From positions 434,001 to 498,000 of the forward strand of contig CACVBU010000158.1 of NCBI GenBank assembly GCA_902728285.1: DNA of 64,000 nucleotides. The letters run 5' to 3'. This document shows, one piece after another, positions 20,441-31,919 of this stretch. A program made the position numbers and the translations under genes. The stretch's first letter is position 1, and each line of letters begins with the position of its first letter. This stretch comes from Clytia hemisphaerica. Its lineage: Eukaryota > Cnidaria > Hydrozoa > Leptothecata > Clytiidae. The notes beneath the pieces are model-generated. The model searched no databases. It was not told where the DNA came from and worked only from the letters and a program-made list of their open reading frames with translations.

Positions 20441-22538
20441 GTCCTACTTTTATTAACTCCTTCTCGAGTTAATAAAAATAAACTTAAGGAGGAGCTTGAA
20501 GTTTTTGGTCGGAAACTTAGGCTGCGGTGGTTTTTTCGGGATGATGACCGGGAGTTTATTCCAAATCCTTTTGTGAAAAAAAGCTCCTTTAATCCTAGGG
20601 GCAAAGATGCAGCCATCGAGGTTTATTTAAGTCGTTTGGAAGAAGAGATAAATATTGATACAAAATTGAGGTATAACAATCTTACACGCCCTGAAAGGGA
20701 AGCCTTAGAAACTTTAAGAGACGACTCATCAATTATTATCAAAGAGGCAGACAAGGGTTCAGCTGTTGTTGTGTGGGACAGGGAGGATTATCTAGCGGAA
20801 GCGGAAACATAGCTGGGGGATGGGAATGTCTATGAAAAACTTAATACCACAGGTGGAAGTCGTCTCATTGATATAATTGAAAGTTGCCTTTTGAAGATAA
20901 AGGTTAGGGGTGACATTGGTGATAAGACTTTAGATTATTTTCTTGTTAATAATCCCAGGTTGGGTAGGTTCTATCTTCTCCCAAAAATCCACAAGCGTCT
21001 ATCTAGCGTCCCTGGGAGGCCAGTCATTTCTAACTGTGGCTACTACACCGAAAATATCTCAGCCTTTCTTGATTATCGCCTAAATCCCCTTGCCAAAACA
21101 GTCCAATCTTATATTAAGGATACCAATCATTTTTTTACAAAAACTATCAGGGCTTCCAAAATTATCTAAAGGAAGTTTGTTATGTGCTATTGATGTCGTA
21201 GGACTTTATCCTAATATTCCTCATGATGAAGGCTTGGAAGCTGTTAGAAAAAAACTTGACCAAAGGCAAGACAACAAAATCTCAACTAACTCTTTGGTTG
21301 AACTTGCTGAATGTGTTCTAGAAAACAATCATTTTGAACACAATGGTCAATTTTTTAAGCAGAAGAGGGGTACTGCCATCGGCACAAAGATGGCCCCTCA
21401 ATATGCTATTATTTTCATGGCTGACTTGGAGGAGAAGCTTTTGGGTGCTTGCGAGTTAAAACCTAAGACCTGGTGGAGATATATCGATGATATTTTTATG
21501 ATCTGGGAGCATGGGGAAGAGCACCTCCAAGACTTCATGAAATTCATTAACAATTTCCATTCCTCTATCAAATTTACCTTTGAATATTCTCTGACTTCTG
21601 TCAATTTTTTAGATATCCTAATTATTAGGGTTAATGATATGTTAGTGACGGACTTATATGTCAAACCCATTGATACCCATCAGTATTTAGACGCATCCTC
21701 GTGCCACGCATTTCATTCAAAAAAGGCCATTCCTTATGGCCAGGGCCTACGCTTAAATCGCATCTGTTCAGAACAATCTTTTTTGACCTCAGATGCGACC
21801 ATCTAGCACTGTGGCTAAAAAAACGAGGATACAGTGACAGACTAGTCCGTCGAGAAATTCTGAAGGCCAGAGAACCGAAGCGAAATGATTTGCTCTTCAG
21901 AGAGCAGAACACTAAAAAAGCTCTTGGACGTAAACTGGTTTTCAATCTAACTTTTCATCCTGCCTTTGCCAACATTAAGAATGTCTTGCGAGACATTCAT
22001 GTACTCCTCACAGCGGCAAATGAAGAACATCGCAAGGTGTTTTCTGACATACCTATCGTTGGCTTTAAGAGAGGCAAAAGCCTCAAAGACCTTCTTGTTC
22101 GATCCAAACTCTCTAAACCTAAGAAGACAGGAGGTCAATCTGAAGCATGTCAGAAAACACGCTGCTTGATATGTCCTTCTATCACTAAAACAAAATCCTT
22201 TAGGAGCTCAATAACATCGGAGGAATACGAAATCAGGTGTCATTTGAACTGTGATTCTGAACATGTTGTCTACCTAGTGACATGCAAATCATGTCAAAAA
22301 CAATATGTAGACAGCACCGTAAAACTTAGAAACAGGTGAAACAGCGCCTCAAATGTCATTTCACTCTCATTTTTGTCAGGAGGGCCATAATGGTATGGAG
22401 GACTGGAATTTTACACTAATCGATCAATCCGAGAATGAACAGAGTCTTCGGGTACGCGAAGATTTCTGGATTGACAAACTCCAGACCTTTGAGTCTCAGG
22501 GCTTGAATGAGAGGGAAGTGATGATCGATTATGGCTAG
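20441..22538 (+). pseudogene. Penelope-like element: reverse transcriptase + GIY-YIG, broken
   Basis: Encodes a Penelope-type RT followed by a GIY-YIG endonuclease, used for target-primed insertion. Visible in order: RKLRLRWFFRDDD, IIKEADKGSAVVVWDR, RFYLLPKIHKRLSSVPGRPV, CAIDVVGLYPNIPH, RGTAIGTKMAPQYA, the catalytic box WWRYIDDIF, a CHLNCDSEHVVYLVTC segment with QKQYVDST, and EDFWIDKLQTFESQGLNERE. The order and motifs are diagnostic. Lesions: in-frame TAG at 20810; frame changes near 21165, 21780 and 22335; and YVDST where the family has YVGST. The GHNGMEDW part is in a further frame. It is therefore inactive. It is upstream-open from 20441. Confidence 0.9.
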
Positions 22539-22870
22539 GTTTTTACCCTTTCTTTGTTTAGTTATTTTTGTCTTCTTGTCAAGCGGGAATTTAACTTTTG
22601 AGAAAAAACTTCTTTACTTTATCATATTTTATTACCCTATTTATTCTCCCGAGCTTAATTTATTTTCGTTAATTACAATTGTACATTAAAACGCCTTTTT
22701 AACTTTTATTCTCAGATGAACTTTTTAATTGTCAATAGACCTATAATTTTTTCCCCTTGTGTATATAGAATTAGTATATAAACCTTGTCAAATAAATCCA
22801 TTTTTATGTTGAAAAAGGCCAGTTGGCCGAAATATTCATTAGAAAGATGATGTGTTATTTCTGACTACGT
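22539..22870 (+). other. Penelope-like element 3' region
   Basis: AT-rich tail with AATAAA at about 22790, then GGCCAGTTGGCC hairpin and GAAATATTCATT, similar in layout to the 19850 remnant. It probably ends the element; the exact end and target duplication were not found. Confidence 0.45.
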
Positions 22871-24495
22871 TTATTCTATACACTCTCGCATAGACGGAGA
22901 AAATTGGTTTTACTGTGACAAGATATTATAAGTATATATCATGAATTCCATATGTGACTAACGGACATTTCCAGTGTATAGCAGGCTAGAAGTCAAGCTT
23001 GAAAATAGGAATAAAACTTCTTTTGGTGTGGTAACTATCAGTGGGGGTCAAAGTTTCAAGAACCATATAAAACTTTTTCTCTTGACTTTCACTTGGTCAG
23101 AAATTGCAATTAATAGGCCCGTGACTAACGGACACAAAAATTATCATCAAAAATGGGACACTTTTACAAACAGCTGTAAAGTGCTGTTTCTAAAGCTACA
23201 GTTTGGGTTTTTTGCTTAAATTCACTAGAGGAAAGGTTGAATTTTGTGTTTCAAAATTAATTTTGAAAAAAAATTGTCAAAGTAAGAAAATATGACAAAA
23301 ATTGGGCAAAAATCTTAACAAGCACCTGTTATCAATGGTTTCTAAAAACATGGATACTCAAATCTGACTAACAAATAAATTTGAAATTTTTTTTGATTAT
23401 GCTATACAATAAGGTTTTGATTATTTTCATGTTTTCTTTTGTAAAGCAAACACGTACGACGTAGTCAGTCGCTACGATAAAACAAGGACCGAAATCGACA
23501 AAAGCTGCATTAATGAAATGTGCACAAATGTTGTTCAATCTGCCCGCCACTATTTGAAATTCGGCAAAAAGTGGCTAATCCAATCCGAGAAGAAGAGAAA
23601 AATGAACCGCACAATGCAACACTTTAACGTTTTGCTGCTAATTAATTTTGGCGGTAACTTATTTTGGAAAACTTGAACTTCTACTTTTTCTTCTTTCTCA
23701 GCAATAAAGACAATGTTAGATAGCAAGAAATAAAATTTATTTTTTGAGCGTCCAAACAAAAAAAAGATCAAAAAAAATAGTTTTGAGTAGTAATGCGAAA
23801 AGTATTGTCTTGAGGACCTATACAGTAAACCTTCCCGCAATACTAATTCAGCGAGTGACGAAGTTTTCCTCAACAAATTTTTTAATTCATTTGCCTTGAA
23901 AGATAAACAGCCATAGTTGGCGTTCGATACTTCATTTTCAGAAAAAATTTGTCATTTAGAAGCTTTTCGTCTAAGCGAAATATTTAGGTAAGATCTAATC
24001 CTTTTACACGCGTAGACAACGCACTTAACAGACGTTTGCGACGACGGGAACAGTCTAGTCTATAGTTTGTTTTAATTTTGAAAGTAACTGTATGTACTCG
24101 AAGATAAAATATTTTTAGGACACCCTGTATATATAATTTATTACTTTATGTCTAGCTATTTCAATTGTAATTCGAAACCATTAATTATTCATTACCTTTC
24201 TATAATTATTCTTATATTTTGAATTTAAATTTTTTTATTATAATCCCTAATTAGGCATGGAATTTGGAATTATACTTCCCCAAAAAATTGAAGGATGGGA
24301 TTTTCCTGTTCCTTTACTCTACTTCTAGGTATCTCCTGCTAATTGTTTTCTAGAAAATAATTTTTAATTAATTTCCTTTATTATGTTATATTATATTATT
24401 ATATTAATTTTTGGGAAAATAATTTTGAAAGTTCCCTTTTTGCCCTAATCCTTCTATTAGCCTTCTTTTCAAAAATGTTTCTTTCCATCCCACCT
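22871..24495. other. No gene recognised
   Basis: AT-rich sequence with short frames only. A GCGGTAACTTATTTTGG fragment at about 23650 may be a TACCTTAAGGGAA-family relic. No splice-bounded exon that I can support. Confidence 0.4.
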
Positions 24496-24671
24496 GGGGC
24501 CATCCATATAGTATGTACGCAAAGATTTTCTTAAAATTTGGTACCCCTCCCCCCCATTGTACACAGAGAACAATAGAAATGATGTCATTTAAACAATAAA
24601 TGAACGCTTTTGCTAAACCCTCTTCTCCCCTCCCCCCCCCTTCACTGCGTACGTACTATATGGATGGCCCC
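24496..24671. mobile_element. 176-bp MITE, GGGGCCATCCATATAGT ends
   Basis: GGGGCCATCCATATAGTATG on the left is mirrored by ACTATATGGATGGCCCC on the right. The interior has C-runs and ATTTAAACAATA. A second copy in the opposite orientation lies at 56006-56245. Confidence 0.85.
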
Positions 24672-25595
24672 CTTATTAATTTTTGAGATTTTTTCTACTC
24701 ACCGCTGACTTAACCCGTTTATTAGGTACTTGAGAGTATGTGTTGTCAATCTTGAGTATATGTCCAATATAAGCAATATACTTTCTTTCTGACAGAATTT
24801 CTTCATTCACCTTGAGGTACCTTGAACATTTCGGTCAACCAAGCTTTTCATTCTTTGGTTTGTTATATTAATTTATTTGCCATACCGTTTCTATATATTT
24901 GAATTGCTTTTTCCACAGATCAAGAAATGAGAAATTGTAATCAAGTAAAAAAAGAAATAACAAGAGATTCTTGGCTGGTTCATTGTTGCTTTGTCTTGAA
25001 AATCCGATTTAAAGAAATCTGAATCGTTTATGGTAAGTGAAATATATTCTTTTAATTTCACGAAAGCAATAAATTTAGGTATGACGATAGATAGACTAGG
25101 ATTTGTAGGATTAACCTACTTTTGCAATACTAAATTTCTCAAATTTGAAGTTTAATCATTTTGCTGATTCATAAAATTAAAATCATAAAATTTTAACTGG
25201 TGGCACTGGTTATGATTTTTATTTCTTGAAATACACTTGTCATCAAGTTCTCGTCTTCGATTAAGTAATATTTTTTTGAAAAAAAATTTAAATACTTTTT
25301 TCTTACTCTAAAAAGCTCTTTCGCCGCCTTGGGATAGACTTAAGGGTGGCTGGAGACACATTTTCTACTTTTCCTGGTGAATTTTAAACAATTCTAACCA
25401 ATTTTAGCTGTTCCTGCCCCCTTGCGGAATGCTTTTGAACTTTTTGTAATGTGTTTGGATTGTGCAATTATGAAAGGATTTTTCAATAAATAAACGTTTC
25501 AAGCACAATCCAAGCAATCCCGTCCAGACACATTTCGTAGAATGCTTTTTGAAATGCATTTGAGATGTAAATAAAATGTCTTTGAAATATACAGT

Positions 25596-25748
25596 CTAAA
25601 TATATTTCACTATCATTGGGGTGGTAATCATTCGGGGAGAATTCGGAAAGCCGATATTGTCTATTGTTTTACGACGGGCTTCGGGATTAAAGGGAGCCAA
25701 TTTGAGGTCATCAAGTGCTTTTTGAAAAGCGATTTTGATTTCTTCCAT
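25596..25748 (-). CDS. Small candidate ORF, 50 aa
   Basis: ATG to stop on the minus strand, encoding MEEIKIAFQKALDDLKLAPF, then NPEARRKTIDNIGFPNS and MITTPMIVKYI. It sits back to back with the plus-strand exon starting 31 bp away, and repeats in copy 2 at 26996-27148. Composition is protein-like, but I know no homologue and 50-codon frames arise by chance. Confidence 0.25.
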   Translation of the reverse strand: MEEIKIAFQKALDDLKLAPFNPEARRKTIDNIGFPNSPRMITTPMIVKYI

Positions 25749-25779
25749 GGCTGATGGGAAAACAAACTTTTCATTTTAG

Positions 25780-26791
25780 TTACAACACGGACGATTCAAA
25801 GTTGTCGAGAAGAAGATCAGTAACCGATCGCTCACTCTGAAGATGTCCCGTGGGTCCAAGGCAAAGCCAAAGCCTAAATACTAGCCTGGGAATCCAAGCG
25901 TTAAACTTTTTTCACAGTCTAGTTTATGATATTTTTGCTGCTGGTTTAACGCTTGGCGCAGGTAACTCGCCCGCAGGGAGATTTTTCCCTGCAATGCAGG
26001 TTCGGCCTGATTGGCCAGCTTTCGGCGTATTACTTAGCAGTACTTTCGCGCGCATTTTGATTATTTCGATGCGTGCGCATAATTTATGGAAAAAGCTGAC
26101 TCTGCAGAAAAAAGGAAAACAAATGAAAATGAAAACATAGATTCATTTCAAAACAAAATGGCTGTTGGCTGGAAGTCTAAATACATGTGGCTGATGTTTT
26201 GATGTGGTTTTTAGTAGTTTTGAAAGTCTTTAGAGCTTGTGAAAGAGTTTTTATGGTAAGTTGATTATGTGTGTTTGCCTGGGTTTCCAAAGTTCAGCAA
26301 GTCTGTCAACAAGGGTTCACACACAGACTGTTTATAACATTCTGTGTCAGACTAATCTACCTGCACCAAGCTCTATAATTTTAGAGCTTTGTGAGGTGAG
26401 GTATTTTTTGTTTTTTCTAAAATTATGAGCTTGGATTCCCAGGCTACCTAAATACCAACCGACACTAACGACACCATTTTGTCTTGTTGACATTAGTGGT
26501 AACATCTCGAAGTGTGCTGGATGCAGAGGAAATTTGAAGGACGGTCCTTCAGATCACAACCCAGACGAGCTGGATACATCTATTTGCATCCGACACAAGG
26601 AGAAAGATCACGTATGGTTACGTCAGAAACATGATTGGTTAATGAAGTTCGAAAACAAATATTATCACATCTCGAAAAATTGTATCTCCTCGCGGAACCC
26701 GACATTCAACGGAGATGATCTAATATTGCACTTTTTGGAAGCCCAGCCAAGTTTTTCCGTGAAAGAGTTTTTAAAGGGCAGATTGTATTGA
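25780..26791 (+). pseudogene. Zinc-binding protein exon split by a 565-bp element (copy 1)
   Basis: After CTTTTCATTTTAG the frame reads FKVVEKKISNRSLTLK, MSRGSKAKPKPKY, and is then interrupted by the element at 25882-26446. It resumes with PFCLVDISGNISKCAGCRGN and continues to a stop at 26789 after FLKGRLY. The C-x2-C, then CIRH, KYYHISKNC and NPTF spacing is a Cys/His zinc-binding pattern I associate with transposon-linked proteins of molluscs and cnidarians; function unknown. The element's flanking CCTAAATAC is a 9-bp target duplication, so the reading frame is continuous once element plus one duplicate are discounted. Probably the terminal exon; upstream exons were not found. Confidence 0.6.
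25882..26446. mobile_element. 565-bp TIR element, 9-bp TSD (copy 1)
   Basis: Perfect 18-bp TIRs TAGCCTGGGAATCCAAGC and its inverse. CCTAAATAC at 25873-25881 and 26447-26455 is the 9-bp target duplication. Inside, CCAAGCGTTAAAC and GTTTAACGCTTGG form a subterminal hairpin. No transposase. A 9-bp duplication suggests a Mutator-like or related family. The 71-bp element at 56052-56122 also starts TAG and has a 9-bp duplication. Confidence 0.9.
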
Positions 26792-27179
26792 TATCTTACT
26801 ATTTTAGCTGTTCCTGCCCCCTTGCGGAATGCTTTTGAACTTTTTGTAATGTGTTTGGATTGTGCAATTATGAAAGGATTTTTCAATAAATAAACGTTTC
26901 AAGCACAATCCAAGCAATCCCGTCCAGACACATTTCGTAGAATGCTTTTTGAAATGCATTTGAGATGTAAATAAAATGTCTTTGAAATATACAGTCTAAA
27001 TATATTTCACTATCATTGGGGTGGTAATCATTCGGGGAGAATTCGGAAAGCCGATATTGTCTATTGTTTTACGACGGGCTTCGGGATTAAAGGGAGCCAA
27101 TTTGAGGTCATCAAGTGCTTTTTGAAAAGCGATTTTGATTTCTTCCATGGCTGATGGGAAAACAAACTTTTCATTTTAG

Positions 27180-28192
27180 TTACAACACGGACGATTCAAA
27201 GTTGTCGAGAAGAAGATCAGTAACCGATCGCTCACTCTGAAGATGTCCCGTGGGTCCAAGGCAAAGCCAAAGCCTAAATACTAGCCTGGGAATCCAAGCG
27301 TTAAACTTTTTTCACAGTCTAGTTTATGATATTTTTGCTGCTGGTTTAACGCTTGGCGCAGGTAACTCGCCCGCAGGGAGATTTTTCCCTGCAATGCAGT
27401 TTCGGCCTGATTGGCCAGCTTTCGGCGTATTACTTAGCAGTACTTTCGCGCGCATTTTTGATTATTTTCGATGCGTGCGCATAATTTATGGAAAAAGCTG
27501 ACTCTGCAGAAAAAAAGGAAACAAATGAAAATGAACAACATAGATTCATTTCAAAACAAAATGGCTGTTGGCTGGAAGTCTAAATACATGTGGCTGATGT
27601 TTTGATGTGGTTTTTAGTAGTTTTGAAAGTCTTTAGAGCTTGTGAAAGAGTTTTTATGGTAAGTTGATTATGTGTGTTTGCCTGGGTTTCCAAAGTTCAG
27701 CAAGTCTGTCAACAAGGGTTCACACACAGACTGTTTATAACATTCTGTGTCAGACTAATCTACCTGCACCAAGCTCTATAATTTTAGAGCTTTGTGAGGT
27801 GAGGTTTTTTTGTTTTTCTAAAATTATGAGCTTGGATTCCCAGGCTACCTAAATACCAACCGACACTAACGACACCATTTTGTCTTGTTGACATTAGTGG
27901 TAACATCTCGAAGTGTGCTGGATGCAGAGGAAATTTGAAGGACGGTCCTTCAGATCACAACCCAGACGAGCTGGATACATCTATTTGCATCCGACACAAG
28001 GAGAAAGATCACGTATGGTTACGTCAGAAACATGATTGGTTAATGAAGTTCGAAAACAAATATTATCACATCTCGAAAAATTGTATCTCCTCGCGGAACC
28101 CGACATTCAACGGAGATGATCTAATATTGCACTTTTTGGAAGCCCAGCCAAGTTTTTCCGTGAAAGAGTTTTTAAAGGGCAGATTGTATTGA
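27180..28192 (+). pseudogene. Zinc-binding protein exon split by a 566-bp element (copy 2)
   Basis: Second copy of the exon at 25780-26791, with the same interruption, same target duplication and same stop (28190-28192). The zinc-binding part (27935-28192) is identical at the protein level to copy 1. Confidence 0.6.
27282..27847. mobile_element. 566-bp TIR element, 9-bp TSD (copy 2)
   Basis: Same TIRs as 25882-26446, with CCTAAATAC at 27273-27281 and 27848-27856. It was duplicated together with its host exon rather than inserted twice, since the insertion site is identical. Confidence 0.9.
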
Positions 28193-28365
28193 TATCTTAC
28201 TATGTCAAAGATTAATCGGATAGTGTACTGATTTTGTTATTTTAGTTTATATTTTAGATCTATTGCTCTCCTTTTAATTTTTCGGCACATCTTGCCTTGG
28301 TCTTGTGTACAAGATGCTTCTTTGTTCTTATATTTGGTCAGGGAATGATCTCAGATTGTAGTGCG

Positions 28366-28894
28366 GGGGCTTATGTATTCTCATGTGCATAGACGTGCTA
28401 AAAGCAAACAGTTTTTTTGATATGGTGTATGGTGTATTGACTCCTCAAGGGTCAAGAAAATCTTGATCTACAAAATTCTGTCACCTCGTCATTGGTTACC
28501 ATAGCAACAAAAAATAATGTCGTCGAATTCGAACAATTTTTGTTCCATTCGAAAGAGCATGAAAAACTGATAAAAAAAGGTCACAACCTATATCTGAAAA
28601 TGAGTATATCAGGAGATGTAAGGCTATAAAGGCAAAATGACGTCATAAACGATGACGTCATCAAATAATAAAATTTCTTTTTCATGCTCTTTCGAATGGA
28701 AGAAAAACTGTTCGAATTTGACGACATTAATTTTTTGTTGCCATGGTAGCCAATCACGTCATTTTCCATGGCAACTGCGGTGGCAGAATTCTGTAACCCA
28801 AGATTTCCTTGGCTCTTGAGGGGTCAAGACATCAAGAAACTGTTTGCTTTTAACACGTGTATCACATGAGAACCTATTTTGATACATAAGCCCC
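28366..28894. mobile_element. 529-bp foldback element
   Basis: GGGGCTTATGTATTCTCATG on the left is mirrored at the right end (CACATGAGAACC, then GATACATAAGCCCC). The arms, about 230 nt and imperfect, share AAAGCAAACAG, CTCAAGGGTCAAG, GAATTCTG, TTCGAATTC and GAAAGAGCATGAAAA. The centre holds TGACGTCATAAACGATGACG. No coding content. Confidence 0.8.
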
Positions 28895-30085
28895 TGTACA
28901 ATTGTCTATAGTTAAAGATTGGCGGGATTTTGCCGCCGGGGCTAGTACATAGCATATAACTTATATATATATAGTCAAGAAGTATAAAACCTTCAACTAC
29001 TTAAAATGGAAACAATAAAGACAAAACTTACAAAACAAAAAGACAATATAAATACAACAAAAATCTAGAATGAACATTCAGAGAAAATCAATCAGGTTGG
29101 AATTGAAAAGGAAAAAATTATGACATATACATCCATCAATGCAAAACTAGTGATCTAAAGTGACTACAAGGAAGAAAGCGACTCAATATGAGTTAAAATG
29201 GAAAGAAGTAACTCAATATGAGTCAAAAAATATTTCAAGAAAACACATTATCTGTTACTCAGTTTTCGACCCACACAGGATTTCGGCCATTTGTGAAAAT
29301 ATCCTCCTATATGATGGAAATAGGGTTGTGTAGGTAGGCCAAGCAGTGTTAAGATAAAAAGATGTAAAAAGATGTAAAAAGATGTGTTTAGTGAATGTAT
29401 GAAACGCGCGGAAATAGAAAATAAACTAAAACTTAAAATCCACGGAACCAGCCGAAGAAACTAAAATAACAATGAAAAAAGAAGTGTACTTTCTACTAGA
29501 CAAAGTTGCCACACCTTTGACACGTTTCTGCCACAGCGTTGTAGAAAGCATACTAGATAGGAAGGAACTGAGATTGGATCGCCACTATCCAACCCTGTGG
29601 CTCTCACACACATTTTACAGTTCAAAGAAGAAGATGGAAAGAGTGGGAAAAAAAAAAAGTCGGACTAGAACCCGGTTCGAAGCCCCGTACACCCGTGACC
29701 GCTCACCGCAAAAGCTGGCGAACGACTGAATATTGAGAAAGTTGAAATTTTGTTAGGTTATCCGAAGACTTATAACCAAAACAAGACGTCTAACCATTGT
29801 TTCACCTCAGTTAGATCTCATCAGATAGCGTGTTTTTGTTTTTCTAATACAATAAACTATATCTACAGGGTTTCCGCATAACTAATGAACGAAAACAATC
29901 AATTTTGCCGCGTCAGCAATAAAAACAATTGTTTTGCCGAGTCAGCAAAAATAAAATATTAAATTTCTCAGAATTCGTCGAAATTTTCAAAAGTGAAGCA
30001 GAAAAATGATTAGAGAAACTCTGCCGTTCTATTCAAAAATGTGAAAAACGCCAATCATCTTCGAACAAATACAATTGAAGTTTTA
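28895..30085. other. No gene recognised; short repeats
   Basis: AAAAAGATGT is repeated three times at about 29357-29385, and GACTCAATATGAGT-type pairs at 29167-29226. An 85-codon frame at 29472-29729 has a GGTTCGAAGCCCC string but no recognisable protein family or splice context. Confidence 0.4.
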
Positions 30086-30125
30086 CTAGGTCACAGTGTA
30101 ACACACTGAGGCGACCGCGGTCAAA
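30086..30125 (-). other. Helitron 1 3' terminus (hairpin + CTAG)
   Basis: Read on the minus strand: GCGGTCGCCTCAGTGT, then a short loop, ACACTGTGAC, then CTAG followed by T. A GC-rich hairpin just before CTRR, with a T after it, is the classic Helitron 3' end. The same block closes Helitron 2 at 51027. It lies downstream of the RPA-like exon on the coding strand, as expected. Confidence 0.7.
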
Positions 30126-31254
30126 TCTTATGAAATTTATGAATTTGTACACCATTTACCGTTTAATATGAACAGTACATAGAAAAATCCTTAAATCTTA
30201 TAGAAAGTTTGGTTTGACTACAGTTAGTTTTGAAACCAGACGTTTTTTCCAAGTTTTTTTTTAATCAAAATATAATTTTTAATGATATACAAAGTACAGT
30301 TTTTTTATAAGAATTATATAAATCGAAGTGATTCGCGATCTGAAAATGTCACGAATTTGAGCCCTAAAAAATTCTTTTGTTTCTAAGACTTGAAAAATAA
30401 AAAAAGTGAATTTAACTAAATTTGCCATAAAATTCATTTCAAAAATAAGATTTTTCCTGCAATACCATTTGTAGATTAAGTTTTGCAGGGATTAAATTTC
30501 TTCAAACAACAAAAAACCAAAATGGAAAACAAGAATTTGAAACTTTCTCAACAGAACCATATTTCAGACAAAATTTGAAGCTGAACAACATTCTTAAAAA
30601 ATCCTTAAAGTTTATCGATTTATCTTAAAAAAGCTGAGTAGGCACAAAAAACTTATGCTGGCAAAGTAAAATTAACAAAAAAATTGGCTACCAGCGTCAT
30701 CCAGTCTATCAAAAAGCTCCAAGTGGCCTACAGGCTAGGGAAACCGTTCAGGCCTCCAAGCCAATTTTTTTGCCATTTAGTTAGTAAAATAGGACAAATT
30801 AGGACGAAAATAGACTAGAAATTAGGAAATTTAGTACAAATTTTAGGCTTTTGGACCAGTTTTCAATTTTCATTTTTCCCGTGACATGTGTGTTTTAAGT
30901 TCTGTCTATAGTCTATATGAAAACCAAAACAAAAGTTTGACGTTGCTTACTTTAGAGATACAAAAGGGCAGTTTCAAGCAACTAAATGAATTTGGGAAGA
31001 AATTTAAGGAAAATTGCGAATAACGATGAAGATAGACTAAAAGGTAAATAACTTTTGATAAATCTTTGCAAGGGTATAATGGTGATAAATGTGTACATGT
31101 ATGGAATATTGCTAAAATACGTAAACAATAAAACTTCTAAATGGCTAAAGCAAATCCATTTATTGTAAAAAAAAGGAATCATTTTGATACAAATGTTATA
31201 TCATAAATGACCTGCTTATAAAAAACTAAACTAAATAAAAACTACAAACCTTTT

Positions 31255-31500
31255 CTAAAATTATTAACAAGTGGTAAAAATGATAAACCTTTTTTTGATA
31301 AAAATCTGTTTCTACGTCTCTTTTTTAAATAATCTTAACAAAATGGGAAAAATGATAAATCTTTTTTCATAAAAATCTGTTTTTCTACGTCTCTTTTTTA
31401 AATAATCTTAACAAAAAAATCTTTTTTGGTAAAAATCTGTTTTCTACGCCTCTTTTATTATTAACAAAATGGGAAAATAAAAAAGCTAATACTCTTTTTT
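31255..31500. repeat. ~74-bp tandem repeat, about 3.5 units
   Basis: Units contain AATGATAAA, AAAAATCTGTTT, CTACGTCTCTTTT and AATAATCTTAACAA; later units are shortened. It lies in the 3' non-coding part of Helitron 1. Confidence 0.75.
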
Positions 31501-31919
31501 ATAAAAACAATGAGGCTTAAAATGCCCAAAAAATAAGAACAAGTTGAAGGCTGGGATGTCTAATTTTTTATCAAATAAGGGTCCAAACGAGGTAAGATGA
31601 GGTAAAAAATAAAAATAAGGCAAAAAGGACCCAAAATACCCCCAAAGAATAAGAACCAAATAAGAACAGTTTGAGGCTCAAAGAGTCATAGGTCCCATAG
31701 AATCAATGTCAATGAAAACTTAGCTCTACCCATTATACTCAAACGAAGATTGAAATCTGACAACCCACCTACACTATAAGATAAAATGTACATTGATAAA
31801 TCTTTAATGATGAAAATATGTCTTTACTACGTTTTTTAATAGAAGCATAATAAAATCATGGTCTAAGGATTCTTTTAAGAGATTTAACCTCTCAAAAGTT
31901 TGTGCGAAAAAAAGAAGTC

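Larger units (their letters stand above)
25401..26800. repeat. 1.4-kb tandem duplication, copy 1
   Basis: Starts ATTTTAGCTGTTCCTGCCCC and ends GTATTGATATCTTACT. Copy 2 follows directly at 26801, offset by 1400 bp, nearly identical; differences seen are mostly homopolymer length changes plus a few substitutions. Confidence 0.9.
26801..28201. repeat. 1.4-kb tandem duplication, copy 2
   Basis: Same content as 25401-26800, with a few 1-bp indels and a G/T difference in GCAATGCAG(G/T). It ends at ATATCTTAC, after which unique sequence (ATGTCAAAG) follows. Confidence 0.9.

Noticed and set aside
24917-25024. Exon-like segment after TTTTTCCACAG (EMRNCNQVKKEITRDSW)
   Set aside because: Acceptor is good, but the protein is unrecognised, short and ends without a supporting donor or neighbour exon.
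29668-29684. tRNA-like B box (GGTTCGAAGCCCC)
   Set aside because: No A box upstream and no acceptor-stem pairing found.
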